Assembly (NCBI RefSeq): GCF_044872765.1
Contig: NZ_CP085253.1
Span: 186,001 to 250,000, forward strand
From: Micrococcus sp023147585
GTDB lineage: Bacteria; Actinomycetota; Actinomycetes; Actinomycetales; Micrococcaceae
Direction: 5' to 3'
DNA: 64,000 nucleotides
Position numbers and translations under genes: made by a program. This document shows positions 1-7,777 of this stretch, in pieces. The notes under the pieces were generated by a model, which did not search any database, was not told the DNA's origin, and was given only the letters and a program-made list of their open reading frames with translations. Positions within the stretch are counted from its first letter, which is position 1, and the number at the start of each line of letters is the position of its first letter.

Positions 1-864
1 GAGGTGATCGTGGCCTACGGCGACCGCTACGCCCCCGACCAGTTCCTCGCCGAGGTGCCCCACAACCTCGACTACACGAACCTCGTGGCCGCCGGCGGCA
101 TGGCCTCACGGGTCATCGAGAAGCACGAGGAGATCGATCCGGCCACCGTCCTCGAGCCCGTGGGCCTCATCACCCGCGATGGCGAGGTCCTCACCCTCGC
201 CGACCTGTCCGGCCACCGCATCCGTCCCTGGCAGGAGGCCCGGGCGGCGATGTCGGCGGACGGCCCCACGGTCGTGATGGTCTTCGGCTCCTCCATGAAC
301 TCCGGCAAGTCCACGACCGTCGGCTGCCTCGTCAACGGCCTCGACCGAGCCGGGCTCCGAGTCCACGCGGGCAAGGCCACCGGCACGGGCGCCGGCAACG
401 ACGCGGGCCTCTTCCGCGACGGCGGCGCGGACCGTGTCGTGGACTTCACCGACTTCGGGCTCGCCTCGACCTTCAAGCTCTCCGTCGAACGGATCAAGGA
501 CGTCGTCTTCTCGATGGCGGCCGTGCTCGCCGAGGGCGGGCCCGACGTCGTCGTGATCGAGATCGCCGACGGCATCTACCAGGGGGAGACCGCGGCCCTC
601 GTCGCGGACGAGGACTTCCGCGCCCTCACGGATCGGGTCCTGTTCGCGTGCGGGGAGGCACTCTCCGCGGCGGCCGGTGCGACCCTCCTGCAGGGTGCGG
701 GCCTGCCCCTCGTGGCCGTCTCCGGTCGCCTGACCTCGGCCCCGCTGATCGCGCGGGAGGCCGCCGCGGTGGTCTCCGTGCCGATCGTCCCGACCTTCGA
801 CCTCTGCGAGGCCGACGTGGCCTGCCGAACGCTCGGCCTGCCCGCGGAGGTCGCGGTCGCGTGA
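1..864 (+). CDS. DUF1611-like P-loop protein, 5' end outside window
   Basis: The reading frame is open from base 1 and could use a GTG at base 4, but the frame continues upstream, so the true start is probably outside the window. About 287 residues are visible. An N-terminal region of about 85 residues precedes a P-loop, GSSMNSGKST, near residues 95-104. After it come the stretches GKATGTGAGND and VVVIEIADGIYQGET, which I recall from DUF1611 (DgcN-like) proteins. Some members of that family are linked to D-glutamate N-acetylation, but that role cannot be assigned here. The stop overlaps the next gene as GTGA, so the genes are translationally coupled. A MobB-like P-loop adaptor is an alternative family assignment. 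Confidence 0.6.
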   Translation, partial: EVIVAYGDRYAPDQFLAEVPHNLDYTNLVAAGGMASRVIEKHEEIDPATVLEPVGLITRDGEVLTLADLSGHRIRPWQEARAAMSADGPTVVMVFGSSMNSGKSTTVGCLVNGLDRAGLRVHAGKATGTGAGNDAGLFRDGGADRVVDFTDFGLASTFKLSVERIKDVVFSMAAVLAEGGPDVVVIEIADGIYQGETAALVADEDFRALTDRVLFACGEALSAAAGATLLQGAGLPLVAVSGRLTSAPLIAREAAAVVSVPIVPTFDLCEADVACRTLGLPAEVAVA

Positions 865-2663
865 GTGCGGCCATGCCGACGCTCTTCACCGGTCGACGGC
901 GGCGCCTCTTCCTCTGGCTCGCCGGCCTGGGCCTCCTCCAGGCGGCGCTCTCCCTCCTGGTCGCGGTCCTCACCCCGCGCCTGCTCACGTCCGGCCCGGC
1001 GGCGTGGGGGCTGGCCCTCGCGCTCCTGACGGCGGCCCTCGGCGTGGGCGGCGCCCGCATCGGAGAGCGCGTCATCGCCGAGGACCTCGGCCAGGACTAC
1101 GTCCGGGAGGTCCGCCGGCTCCTCGTGACGAGCGCCCTCGTGCCGGAGCGCAGCGCCAATCTGGGCAGCACGATCGCCCGCACCACGAACGACTTGACCG
1201 CGGTGAAGAACTGGGTCTCCCTGGGCATCAGCCCGATCGTGGTGGGCGTGCCCCTCGTGTTCGGGGTCGTCGGGGGGCTCGTGATCCTCCTGCCCGTGCT
1301 CGGCATGGTGGTCCTGGGCGTCCTCGCCGTGTTCGGTGTGGCCATGTGGCTGCTCTCCCGGGTGTTCTTCCGCCGTGCCGTGGCGCTGCGGCGCGTGCGT
1401 GGGAAGATGGCCGGGCACGTCGCGGACGCCGTCACCGCAGCCGAGGGGATCCGCACCTCGGGCGGCGTGCGCCGCGAGGTCGGACGCGTGGACAGGATCT
1501 CCGGACAGATCCAGGAGGCCGCTCACCGGCGTGCCCTGGTCTCGGGCACGATGCGCGGCTCGGCCGCCTCCATCACCACGCTCCTCGGCGTGCTCGTGGC
1601 GATCACGGGCAGCCTCGCCGGGTCCACCGGCGCCGCGGTCACCACCTCCGTGTTCATCGCCGGCATGCTGGGTGCGCCCGTCACCGATCTGGGACGCGTG
1701 GGGGAGTACCGGCAGAACTACAACGCGGCCACCCGCATCCTGCTGCCCCTCGTGGAGAACGCGCGTCGACACCGTGAGCGGGAGCGCCTCCAGGAGCGGG
1801 CCCAGCGGCGGATGCGCCACCGGGCGGCCCGGGGCGGCGCCGCCCGCGGCTCGGTCCATGTGGCGGACCTGCGGGACGACGTCGGGAGCATCCCTGCGCT
1901 CGTGGCGGCCCCGGGGGCGCGCGTGCTGCTGACGGGCGGCTCGCCCGAACGGCTGCACCGCGTGACCCGGGAGATCACCGGGGACGTGCCCGGCTCGGAG
2001 GCCTGGATCACCGTGGACGGGCGCCACCTGAACGCGATGACGGCCAAGGAGCGGCGCGGCCTCCTCGGGATCGCCTCCCGGGACGTGCCCCTCGAGCGCG
2101 GCTCCATCTCCCGCGTCCTGCGCTACCGGGTGCCCGACGCCGGCGACGAGGCCGTGCGGTCGTTGCTGGGGCGCGTGGGCATGGCGGAGCGGATCGCCCG
2201 GCTGCCGGATGGGGAGCGCACGCGCTTGACCCGCGGCGGCGAGCCCCTCAGCGTGAACGAGCGGGCGCTGCTGAAGATCGCGCGCGCCGTGGCAGGCGAG
2301 CCGCCCCTGCTCCTGCTCCTGCACATCGAGGACCAGCTGGACACCGTGGACCGCCCGATCCTCGCGCGGATCCTGCGTGACTACCCCGGCTGCGTGATCC
2401 TGCGCAGCGCGAACCCCCACCACCTGCTCGAGCACTACGACGTGTGGAACGTGGACGAGACGGCCCCCGCGGTCGTGGCCGCCCTTCCGCACGAGCAGAC
2501 CCGCGCGCGGGGCCCACGCCCCACCACCTACCTCGCCGGCACGGACCGCGACCCGTTCGGTCCTCCCGTCCGCTGCTCCGCCGCGGAGCTGGCCGACCTG
2601 CGCCGCACCGGCGCCTCCGTCCGGGACCAGCCCGGTGACGACCTCGAAGGGGACGACGAATGA
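861..2663 (+). CDS. ABC-exporter-like protein with degenerate ATPase domain
   Basis: The protein has about 600 residues with the layout of an ABC exporter half-transporter. Roughly 5-6 membrane segments (residues 15-290) precede a C-terminal region with NBD-like spacing (about 345-530). The ATPase motifs are lost. The Walker A position reads LLTGGSPERLHR with no GKS/T, the signature reads LSVNERALLKIARA instead of LSGGQ, and the Walker B position reads LLLLLHIEDQ, losing the Asp-Glu pair. The IARAVAGEPPLLLLL context still shows the ABC origin. The protein probably cannot hydrolyse ATP alone, so a partner ATPase or a non-transport role is likely. The GTG at 861 overlaps the previous stop, and an ATG at 873 is an alternative start. 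It is coupled by ATGA to the next gene. Confidence 0.75.
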   Translation: MSAAMPTLFTGRRRRLFLWLAGLGLLQAALSLLVAVLTPRLLTSGPAAWGLALALLTAALGVGGARIGERVIAEDLGQDYVREVRRLLVTSALVPERSANLGSTIARTTNDLTAVKNWVSLGISPIVVGVPLVFGVVGGLVILLPVLGMVVLGVLAVFGVAMWLLSRVFFRRAVALRRVRGKMAGHVADAVTAAEGIRTSGGVRREVGRVDRISGQIQEAAHRRALVSGTMRGSAASITTLLGVLVAITGSLAGSTGAAVTTSVFIAGMLGAPVTDLGRVGEYRQNYNAATRILLPLVENARRHRERERLQERAQRRMRHRAARGGAARGSVHVADLRDDVGSIPALVAAPGARVLLTGGSPERLHRVTREITGDVPGSEAWITVDGRHLNAMTAKERRGLLGIASRDVPLERGSISRVLRYRVPDAGDEAVRSLLGRVGMAERIARLPDGERTRLTRGGEPLSVNERALLKIARAVAGEPPLLLLLHIEDQLDTVDRPILARILRDYPGCVILRSANPHHLLEHYDVWNVDETAPAVVAALPHEQTRARGPRPTTYLAGTDRDPFGPPVRCSAAELADLRRTGASVRDQPGDDLEGDDE

Positions 2664-4168
2664 CACGCACACGGCCCACGGGCAGCCTCTCCGCACCCGC
2701 GCGCATCCGCGTCGTCGCGTGGATCGTGCTCATCTCCGGGCTCGGCATGGCGCTGCTGCTCGGCTCCCTCGTGTTCGCACTGCGCTGGATGGCCGAGGAC
2801 GGCATCCGCACCTCCATCACGCAGGAGGTCGAGGAGGTCGGGGTGTTCGCCGCCAACGGACTCGACCCGGCCACCGGCGAGCAGGTCACCGGCCCCGACC
2901 GCTTCGTGGAGCTCTACCTCGAACGCCAGCGCGCCGAGCCCTCGGAGCTCATCGTCGGAGGTTCCGACGCCGTCCCCGTGATCGGCCAGCGCGCCGGGGA
3001 GCGGGCCGTCGGCTTCGAGGCCCTCGATGCCGCGACCCGCGAGGCCCTGCTCGTCCCCGACCGCTCGGGCCGCATGACCGACCCGGTGCAGGGGACCGTC
3101 TCCTGGGCGAACGTCACGATCCGGGCCGGAGAGCAGACGGGGCACATCGTCGTCGCCGTGCTCCACCGCCATGTGGAGGAGCAGGTGGCCGTGCAGGCTC
3201 TGCTGCTCGGGCTGCTCGCGCTCGCGGGCCTGGCGGCGACGGGCCTGGCCGCGTGGATCCTGGCCGGGCGCATCCTGGGGCACACCGCCGAGTTCGACGC
3301 GGCGGTGCGCCGTGCGGCACGGGGACGCGGGGTGCCCCGCCTCCCGGAGGAGGGCTCGGACGAGTACGCGGCGCTGGCGAAGGGCGCCAACCGGCTGCTG
3401 CGCCGGGCCGATCGCGCCCTCGCGCGGGAACGCTCCTTCGCGCAGGACATCACCCTGACACTGCGGACCTCCTCCGCGATGCTCGAGGCGGGCCTGCGCA
3501 GCCCCGGGGGCACCGCGGCGCATTGGCGGACGACGGCGGACGAGCTGGCGGCCGAGGCCACACGGGCCCGGGAGCTGCTCGACGACCTCGCGCTGCTCAC
3601 GCGCCTCGGCAGTGCCGACCTGGCCGTCGAGTCCGTGGCCGTGGATCCCGCCGACATCGTCGCGGTCGCCGCCCGGGGCTGGCGGGAGCGGGCGGACCAG
3701 GACGGCAGCGGCGTCGAGGTGCGCGTCGAGGCCGACCCCTCCGTGCCGGCCGCACGGGCCGAGCCGGCACGCCTGGTGCAGGTCCTCGAGGAGGTCCTCG
3801 ACAACGCCCGCGACGCAGTGCACATCCCGGCGGATGCGCCGGGCGGCGTCGACGTCTCCTCCCTCCACCCCACGGATCGGACGATCCTCGTGCGGGTCCA
3901 CGCCCTCGCCACGCAGGAGGGCGAGCGGGTGGCGATCGACGTCACGGACCGGGGGCGGGGCGTGCCCGAGGAGGAGCGCGCCGGCCTGACGGCGCGCCTC
4001 GCGGTCGCCTCGAACGACCCCGCGCCGGGCAACGGCCTGGGCCTCGCCGTCGCGCACGGGCTCATGGGCGCCATGGGCGGGGAGCTGCGCATCCACGGGG
4101 GGGACGAGGTGGAGGCGGAGGGCACGACCGTGCGCCTGCTGCTGGAGCCGGCCCCGGCCTCATCCTGA
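2660..4168 (+). CDS. Sensor histidine kinase-like protein lacking the phosphoacceptor His
   Basis: The protein has 502 residues. A membrane segment lies at about 18-42, an extracytoplasmic sensor region follows to about 170, a second membrane segment spans about 175-198, and a HAMP-like linker leads to the DHp and ATPase domains. The DHp box reads FAQDITLTLRT (260-270), where FxxDvSHELRT is expected, so the phosphoacceptor His is Leu266. The ATPase part looks intact: N-box VLEEVLDNARDAV with Asn382, a G1-type motif DRGRGVPEEE, and G2 GNGLGLAVAHG near 457. It may be an ATP-binding pseudokinase, or it may phosphorylate a different residue. No response regulator is nearby. It overlaps the ABC-like gene by ATGA. 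Confidence 0.8.
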   Translation: MTRTRPTGSLSAPARIRVVAWIVLISGLGMALLLGSLVFALRWMAEDGIRTSITQEVEEVGVFAANGLDPATGEQVTGPDRFVELYLERQRAEPSELIVGGSDAVPVIGQRAGERAVGFEALDAATREALLVPDRSGRMTDPVQGTVSWANVTIRAGEQTGHIVVAVLHRHVEEQVAVQALLLGLLALAGLAATGLAAWILAGRILGHTAEFDAAVRRAARGRGVPRLPEEGSDEYAALAKGANRLLRRADRALARERSFAQDITLTLRTSSAMLEAGLRSPGGTAAHWRTTADELAAEATRARELLDDLALLTRLGSADLAVESVAVDPADIVAVAARGWRERADQDGSGVEVRVEADPSVPAARAEPARLVQVLEEVLDNARDAVHIPADAPGGVDVSSLHPTDRTILVRVHALATQEGERVAIDVTDRGRGVPEEERAGLTARLAVASNDPAPGNGLGLAVAHGLMGAMGGELRIHGGDEVEAEGTTVRLLLEPAPASS

Positions 4169-4260
4169 TCTCATCGCGCTCGCCCACGCTGGAGGTGCGG
4201 GCCGGCCGCCCCGACCCGCCCGCACCGAGCAGCACCGCCCGCATCGACAGGAGCCACCCC

Positions 4261-4923
4261 GTGTCCCGACCGCATCCCTTCGCCCCCGCCGCCCGGCCGC
4301 CTCTGCGCGTGCGCGAGCCGGCCCCCGCCCCGACGGCCCGGGACGCCTGGGGGATCGCGGCGGGGGCGGCCGGCGTCGCGGTGCTCCTGTGGCCCCTGCG
4401 CGCCTACGCGGGGCCGCAGCTCTCCGGCAACGACGCGCCGAAGTTCCGCCTGGACTCCTTCCCGCTCTCCACCTACCCGATGTTCTCCGAGCACCGCGGC
4501 CGCTCCACCTACGTGCCGCACGTGATCGGCCTCACCGAGGGGGGAGAGCGCGTCATCCCGGACACGCGCCATTTCGGCGGCGGCGGGCTGAATCAAGTCC
4601 GCAAGCAGGTCTCCCGGGCCATCCGGCGCGGCGACGCGGCGCTGGTGGCGCAGACGTACGCCGACTCCCTCGCGGAGCAGCGGGCCGCCCTCGGAGACCG
4701 GCTTCCGAGCGGCAGCGGTCAGGGGGCAGCGCGGCGCCGCCGCGAGGCGGCCGTCCAGCGGGTGGAGGTGGTGCGCTCGCGCTTCCGGTTCGACGACTAC
4801 TACAGCGGGCACCGCCTCCCGCATCGGGAGACGGTGCTGGCCCGCTGTGAGCTGGGCGGGACCGCCGTCGCGGTGCGCGAGGAGCGCACGGCGGACGAGA
4901 TCGCGAACGGGGTGGCCCGGTGA
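4261..4923 (+). CDS. Membrane-anchored protein of unknown function, HTTM partner
   Basis: The protein has 220 residues and starts at a GTG preceded by GACAGGAG. One hydrophobic stretch at about residues 35-50 follows a proline-rich N-terminus. The motif DSFPLSTYPMFSEHRGR comes next, then a charged C-terminal half. Short anchored proteins carrying a YPMFS-like motif beside HTTM genes are, from memory, of the DUF5819 type, but I cannot confirm membership. The stop overlaps the next start as GTGA, so the two proteins are probably made together. No catalytic motif is seen. Confidence 0.6.
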   Translation: MSRPHPFAPAARPPLRVREPAPAPTARDAWGIAAGAAGVAVLLWPLRAYAGPQLSGNDAPKFRLDSFPLSTYPMFSEHRGRSTYVPHVIGLTEGGERVIPDTRHFGGGGLNQVRKQVSRAIRRGDAALVAQTYADSLAEQRAALGDRLPSGSGQGAARRRREAAVQRVEVVRSRFRFDDYYSGHRLPHRETVLARCELGGTAVAVREERTADEIANGVAR

Positions 4924-5813
4924 ACGGCGCGCGGATCCGGCAGTGGGCGGTGGACACGCTGCGTCCCGCGGCCACCCCGGCGCGCCCCGCGGTGCTGCGG
5001 ATCGGCGTGGGCCTGTGCGCGGCACGGCACCACTCGCGCCGCCGCGCCCTCCTGCGCGGCGTGCACGCCCAGGATCCCCAACGCTTCGCGCCCGTCGGCG
5101 TGGTCCGCGTCCTGCGGCGTCCGCTGCGCCCGGAGGTGGCCGACCGGATCCACGACGCCGCGCAGGCCGTCAACGTGCTGGCCACGCTGGGGGTCGCCCA
5201 CCGTGTCACGGGGCCGCTCAACGCGGCCCTGCAGCTGTGGACCCTCACCTACCGCAACTCGTGGGGCATGATCTACCACAACGACAACATGCTCGTGCTC
5301 CACCAGATGGTGCTGGGCACGAGCCCGAGCGCGGACGCCCTCAGCGTGGACGCCCTCGTGATGCGGCGGCGCCTGGCGCCCGCGGTCTTCGGGCGCCGCT
5401 ACGGCGCGGTGCCCGTGATGCTCAACGCGGTCACCAGCGCGGTGTACTTCATCTCCGGCGTGGCCAAGGTGCGCAGCACGGTGGGATTCGGCTGGGCCTC
5501 CGGGGACGTCCTGCGCGGGCAGATCGCGATCGACGGCCTGCGCAAGGACCTGTTCGGCTCGCAGAAGCCCGCCGCGGGCACGGCGCTGTACCACCGGGAA
5601 CGGCTGTTCGCCCTGATGGCGGTCGTCTCCCTCGCGGTGGAGCTGGGCGCGCCGCTGAGCCTGCTGGACCGACGGCTCGGCCTGGCCTTCGCCGCGGCCG
5701 CCTGGGGCATGCACACCGGCATCCGTGAAATCATGGGGATCTCGTTCCCGTACAACATCAGCGGCGTCAGCTACCTGGCCCACCTCCCGGTGGGCCCACA
5801 GCTGCCTCGCTGA
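4920..5813 (+). CDS. HTTM domain membrane protein
   Basis: The protein has 297 residues with several hydrophobic segments. The stretches YRNSWGMIYHNDNMLVLHQM, FISGVAKVRS and SFPYNISGVSYLAHLP resemble HTTM proteins, the bacterial membrane relatives of vitamin K-dependent gamma-carboxylase. Carboxylase activity has not been shown for most bacterial members. It is coupled by GTGA to the anchored protein upstream and ends 34 bases before rimM. The pairing suggests a membrane complex whose substrate cannot be read from sequence. Confidence 0.65.
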   Translation: MNGARIRQWAVDTLRPAATPARPAVLRIGVGLCAARHHSRRRALLRGVHAQDPQRFAPVGVVRVLRRPLRPEVADRIHDAAQAVNVLATLGVAHRVTGPLNAALQLWTLTYRNSWGMIYHNDNMLVLHQMVLGTSPSADALSVDALVMRRRLAPAVFGRRYGAVPVMLNAVTSAVYFISGVAKVRSTVGFGWASGDVLRGQIAIDGLRKDLFGSQKPAAGTALYHRERLFALMAVVSLAVELGAPLSLLDRRLGLAFAAAAWGMHTGIREIMGISFPYNISGVSYLAHLPVGPQLPR

Positions 5814-5847
5814 GCGGCCGACGCCGCGCCACCGCGAAGGACACCGC

Positions 5848-6432
5848 ATGAGCCCCACCCCCGTCACGCCCGCCGAGGACGCCCTGGTCCGCGTCGCCCG
5901 GATCGGCAAGCCCCACGGCATCCGCGGCGAGGTGACGGTCCAGGTCTTCACGGACGACCCGGACGCCCGCTTCGCCCCCGGCGAGGTCCTCGAGGTGCGC
6001 GGCGCCGGCGCCGGCATGCCCGCGCATCTCACGGTGGTCAGGGCCCGGTGGAACAAGCAGATCCTCGTCGTCGCCTTCGAGGAGTGCCCGGACCGGAACA
6101 CGGCCGAGGCGTGGCGCGGCCTCCAGCTCTTCGCCTCGCCCCTGGAGGCCGAGCAGTCGGACGAGTGGTACGAGGACGACCTCGTGGACCTCGCCGTGCT
6201 CGTGGACGGCGCCCGCGTGGGCGTGGTGACGGGACTGATCACCGGAGACGCCCAGGACCTGCTTCAGGTGGCCCTCGACGACGCGGACGCCGAGGCGCTC
6301 GTGCCGTTCGTCGAGGAGATCGTCCCCGAGGTCGACCTCGAGGCCGGCACCCTCATGCTCACCCCGCCGCCCGGGCTCCTCGAGCTCGCGCTGGGCGACG
6401 ATGCCGCGGCCGCCGCGGACGAGGAGCGCTGA
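5848..6432 (+). CDS. rimM: 16S rRNA processing protein RimM
   Basis: The protein has 194 residues and helps 30S subunit maturation by binding ribosomal protein S19. The N-terminal beta-barrel domain begins VRVARIGKPHGIRGEVTV, the family signature. The C-terminal PRC-barrel carries EWYEDDLVDLAV and VPFVEEIVPEVDLEAGTLML. The ATG at 5848 is chosen because it leads straight into the conserved start. It lies eight bases upstream of trmD, the usual partner. The rpsP and KH-domain genes that normally precede rimM are not found within the 5.8 kb upstream. Confidence 0.95.
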   Translation: MSPTPVTPAEDALVRVARIGKPHGIRGEVTVQVFTDDPDARFAPGEVLEVRGAGAGMPAHLTVVRARWNKQILVVAFEECPDRNTAEAWRGLQLFASPLEAEQSDEWYEDDLVDLAVLVDGARVGVVTGLITGDAQDLLQVALDDADAEALVPFVEEIVPEVDLEAGTLMLTPPPGLLELALGDDAAAAADEER

Positions 6433-6439
6433 GCCGCCC

Positions 6440-7177
6440 GTGCGCTTCGACGTCGTCACGATCTTCCCCGAGTACCTGGCCGTCCTGGACGTCTCCCTCC
6501 TGGGGAAGGCGCGCCGCGAGGGCCTCGTGGACGTGCACGTCCACCACCTGCGCGACTTCACGTTCGACCGGCACCGCACGGTGGACGACACCCCCTACGG
6601 AGGCGGTGCCGGCATGGTGATGAAGGCCGAGCCGTGGGCGCTGGCCCTCGAGCACGTGGCCGCGGCGAGCCCCGCACCCGCGGTGGGGGAGCGGCCCGTC
6701 CTCGTCGTCCCCACCCCGTCCGGCCGCCCGTTCACGCAGGCCACCGCCCGCGAGCTCGCCCGGCGGGAGCACGTGTCCTTCGCGTGCGGGCGCTACGAGG
6801 GCATCGACGAGCGGGTGTTCGGCTGGGCCGAGGAGCGCTTCGAGGTCCGCCTGGTCTCTCTGGGCGACTACGTCCTCAACGGCGGAGAGGTGGCCGCGCT
6901 GGCCATGATCGAGGCCATCGGGCGGCTCGTGCCGGGCGTGGTGGGCAACCCGGAGTCCCTCGTTGAGGAGTCCCATGAGGACGGGCTGCTCGAGTATCCC
7001 GTGTACACGAAGCCCTCGGTGTGGCGGGACCGTGAGGTGCCCCCCGTGCTGCTCTCGGGCGACCACGGCAAGGTGGCCGCGTGGCGCCGCTCCCAGCAGG
7101 AGGAGCGGACGCGGGACCGCCGCCCGGACCTGTGGGGCGCGTTCACGGCGCCGGGCCCGGACGGTTCCGAGCGCTGA
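6440..7177 (+). CDS. trmD: tRNA (guanine-N1)-methyltransferase TrmD
   Basis: The protein has 245 residues and methylates G37 next to the anticodon, using S-adenosylmethionine, which prevents frameshifting. It shows the SPOUT trefoil-knot features: an N-terminal RFDVVTIFPEYL, DDTPYGGGAGMVMK, GRYEGIDERV and SLGDYVLNGGEVAALAMIEA. The GTG at 6440 is chosen because MRFDVVTIFPE is the standard N-terminus. An in-frame ATG at 6401 would extend the protein into rimM without conserved sequence. Confidence 0.95.
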   Translation: MRFDVVTIFPEYLAVLDVSLLGKARREGLVDVHVHHLRDFTFDRHRTVDDTPYGGGAGMVMKAEPWALALEHVAAASPAPAVGERPVLVVPTPSGRPFTQATARELARREHVSFACGRYEGIDERVFGWAEERFEVRLVSLGDYVLNGGEVAALAMIEAIGRLVPGVVGNPESLVEESHEDGLLEYPVYTKPSVWRDREVPPVLLSGDHGKVAAWRRSQQEERTRDRRPDLWGAFTAPGPDGSER

Positions 7178-7189
7178 GCCCGGCTGTGG

Positions 7190-7195
7190 CATAAT
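7190..7195 (+). promoter_or_regulatory. Candidate -10 box for rplS (CATAAT)
   Basis: CATAAT lies 13 bases after the trmD stop. No good -35 is visible at 17 bp. It would give a leader of about 180 bases before rplS. Confidence 0.4.
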
Positions 7196-7201
7196 CGACT
7201 G

Positions 7202-7380
7202 TCGGTCCACCGGACGCCCGACCTGCCACAGGGGGCGGACGTCGACGGCAGGACCACCGGGAGCCCAACAGGCGCGCCCGGACCAGGCTCACGGGATCCG
7301 GCATCCCGACCGCGCGACGCGCGGCGGACAGCCGCAGACCCGAGTACCACGTGGATGACCTGTGGCGTCCACCAGGAGAG
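7202..7380 (+). other. Long untranslated leader of rplS
   Basis: About 180 bases between the candidate start site and the rplS ATG hold no convincing gene. The segment is rich in short GC-stems and ends with CCAGGAGAG, the ribosome binding site. Ribosomal protein leaders are often autoregulatory, but no known L19 leader fold was recognised by eye. Confidence 0.35.
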
Positions 7381-7740
7381 ATGAACATGCACATCCTTGA
7401 TTCCTTCGACAAGTCCACGCTGCGCACCGACATCCCGGAGTTCGGCCCCGGCGACACCGTCAAGGTCCACGTCAACATCATCGAGGGCAAGACCGCCCGC
7501 GTGCAGGTCTTCCAGGGCTACGTCATGGGCCGCCAGGGCGAGGGCGTCCGCGAGACCTTCCGCGTCCGCAAGGTGACCTTCGGCGTCGGCGTGGAGCGCG
7601 TCTTCCCGGTGCACTCCCCGGTCATCGACAAGATCGAGCTCGTCACCAAGGGCGACGTGCGCCGCGCGAAGCTCTACTACATGCGCGACCGCCACGGCAA
7701 GGCCGCCCGCATCCGCGAGAAGCGCGCCGACGTCAAGTGA
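7381..7740 (+). CDS. rplS: 50S ribosomal protein L19
   Basis: The protein has 119 residues and lies at the 30S-50S interface. It shows the family stretches IPEFGPGDTVKVHVNIIEG, RVQVFQGYVMGRQGEG, RETFRVRKVTFGVGVERVFP and VRRAKLYYMRDRHGKAARI. The ATG at 7381 follows AGGAGAG; an alternative Met lies two codons later. It follows trmD as in most bacteria but has its own candidate promoter and long leader. Confidence 0.97.
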   Translation: MNMHILDSFDKSTLRTDIPEFGPGDTVKVHVNIIEGKTARVQVFQGYVMGRQGEGVRETFRVRKVTFGVGVERVFPVHSPVIDKIELVTKGDVRRAKLYYMRDRHGKAARIREKRADVK

Positions 7741-7748
7741 TCCGCTTC

Positions 7749-7766
7749 GGCCGCGTTCGCGCGGCC
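7749..7766 (+). terminator. Short UUCG-loop hairpin after rplS
   Basis: A perfect 7-bp stem (GGCCGCG/CGCGGCC) is closed by a TTCG tetraloop nine bases after the rplS stop. There is no T-tract, so it may only reduce read-through or stabilise the rplS 3' end. Confidence 0.5.
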
Positions 7767-7777
7767 TGAGCACACCC

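Noticed and set aside
576..2696. A 706-residue minus-strand frame
   Set aside because: It is His/Gly/Arg-rich low-complexity sequence opposite the ABC-like gene, typical of antisense frames in high-GC DNA.
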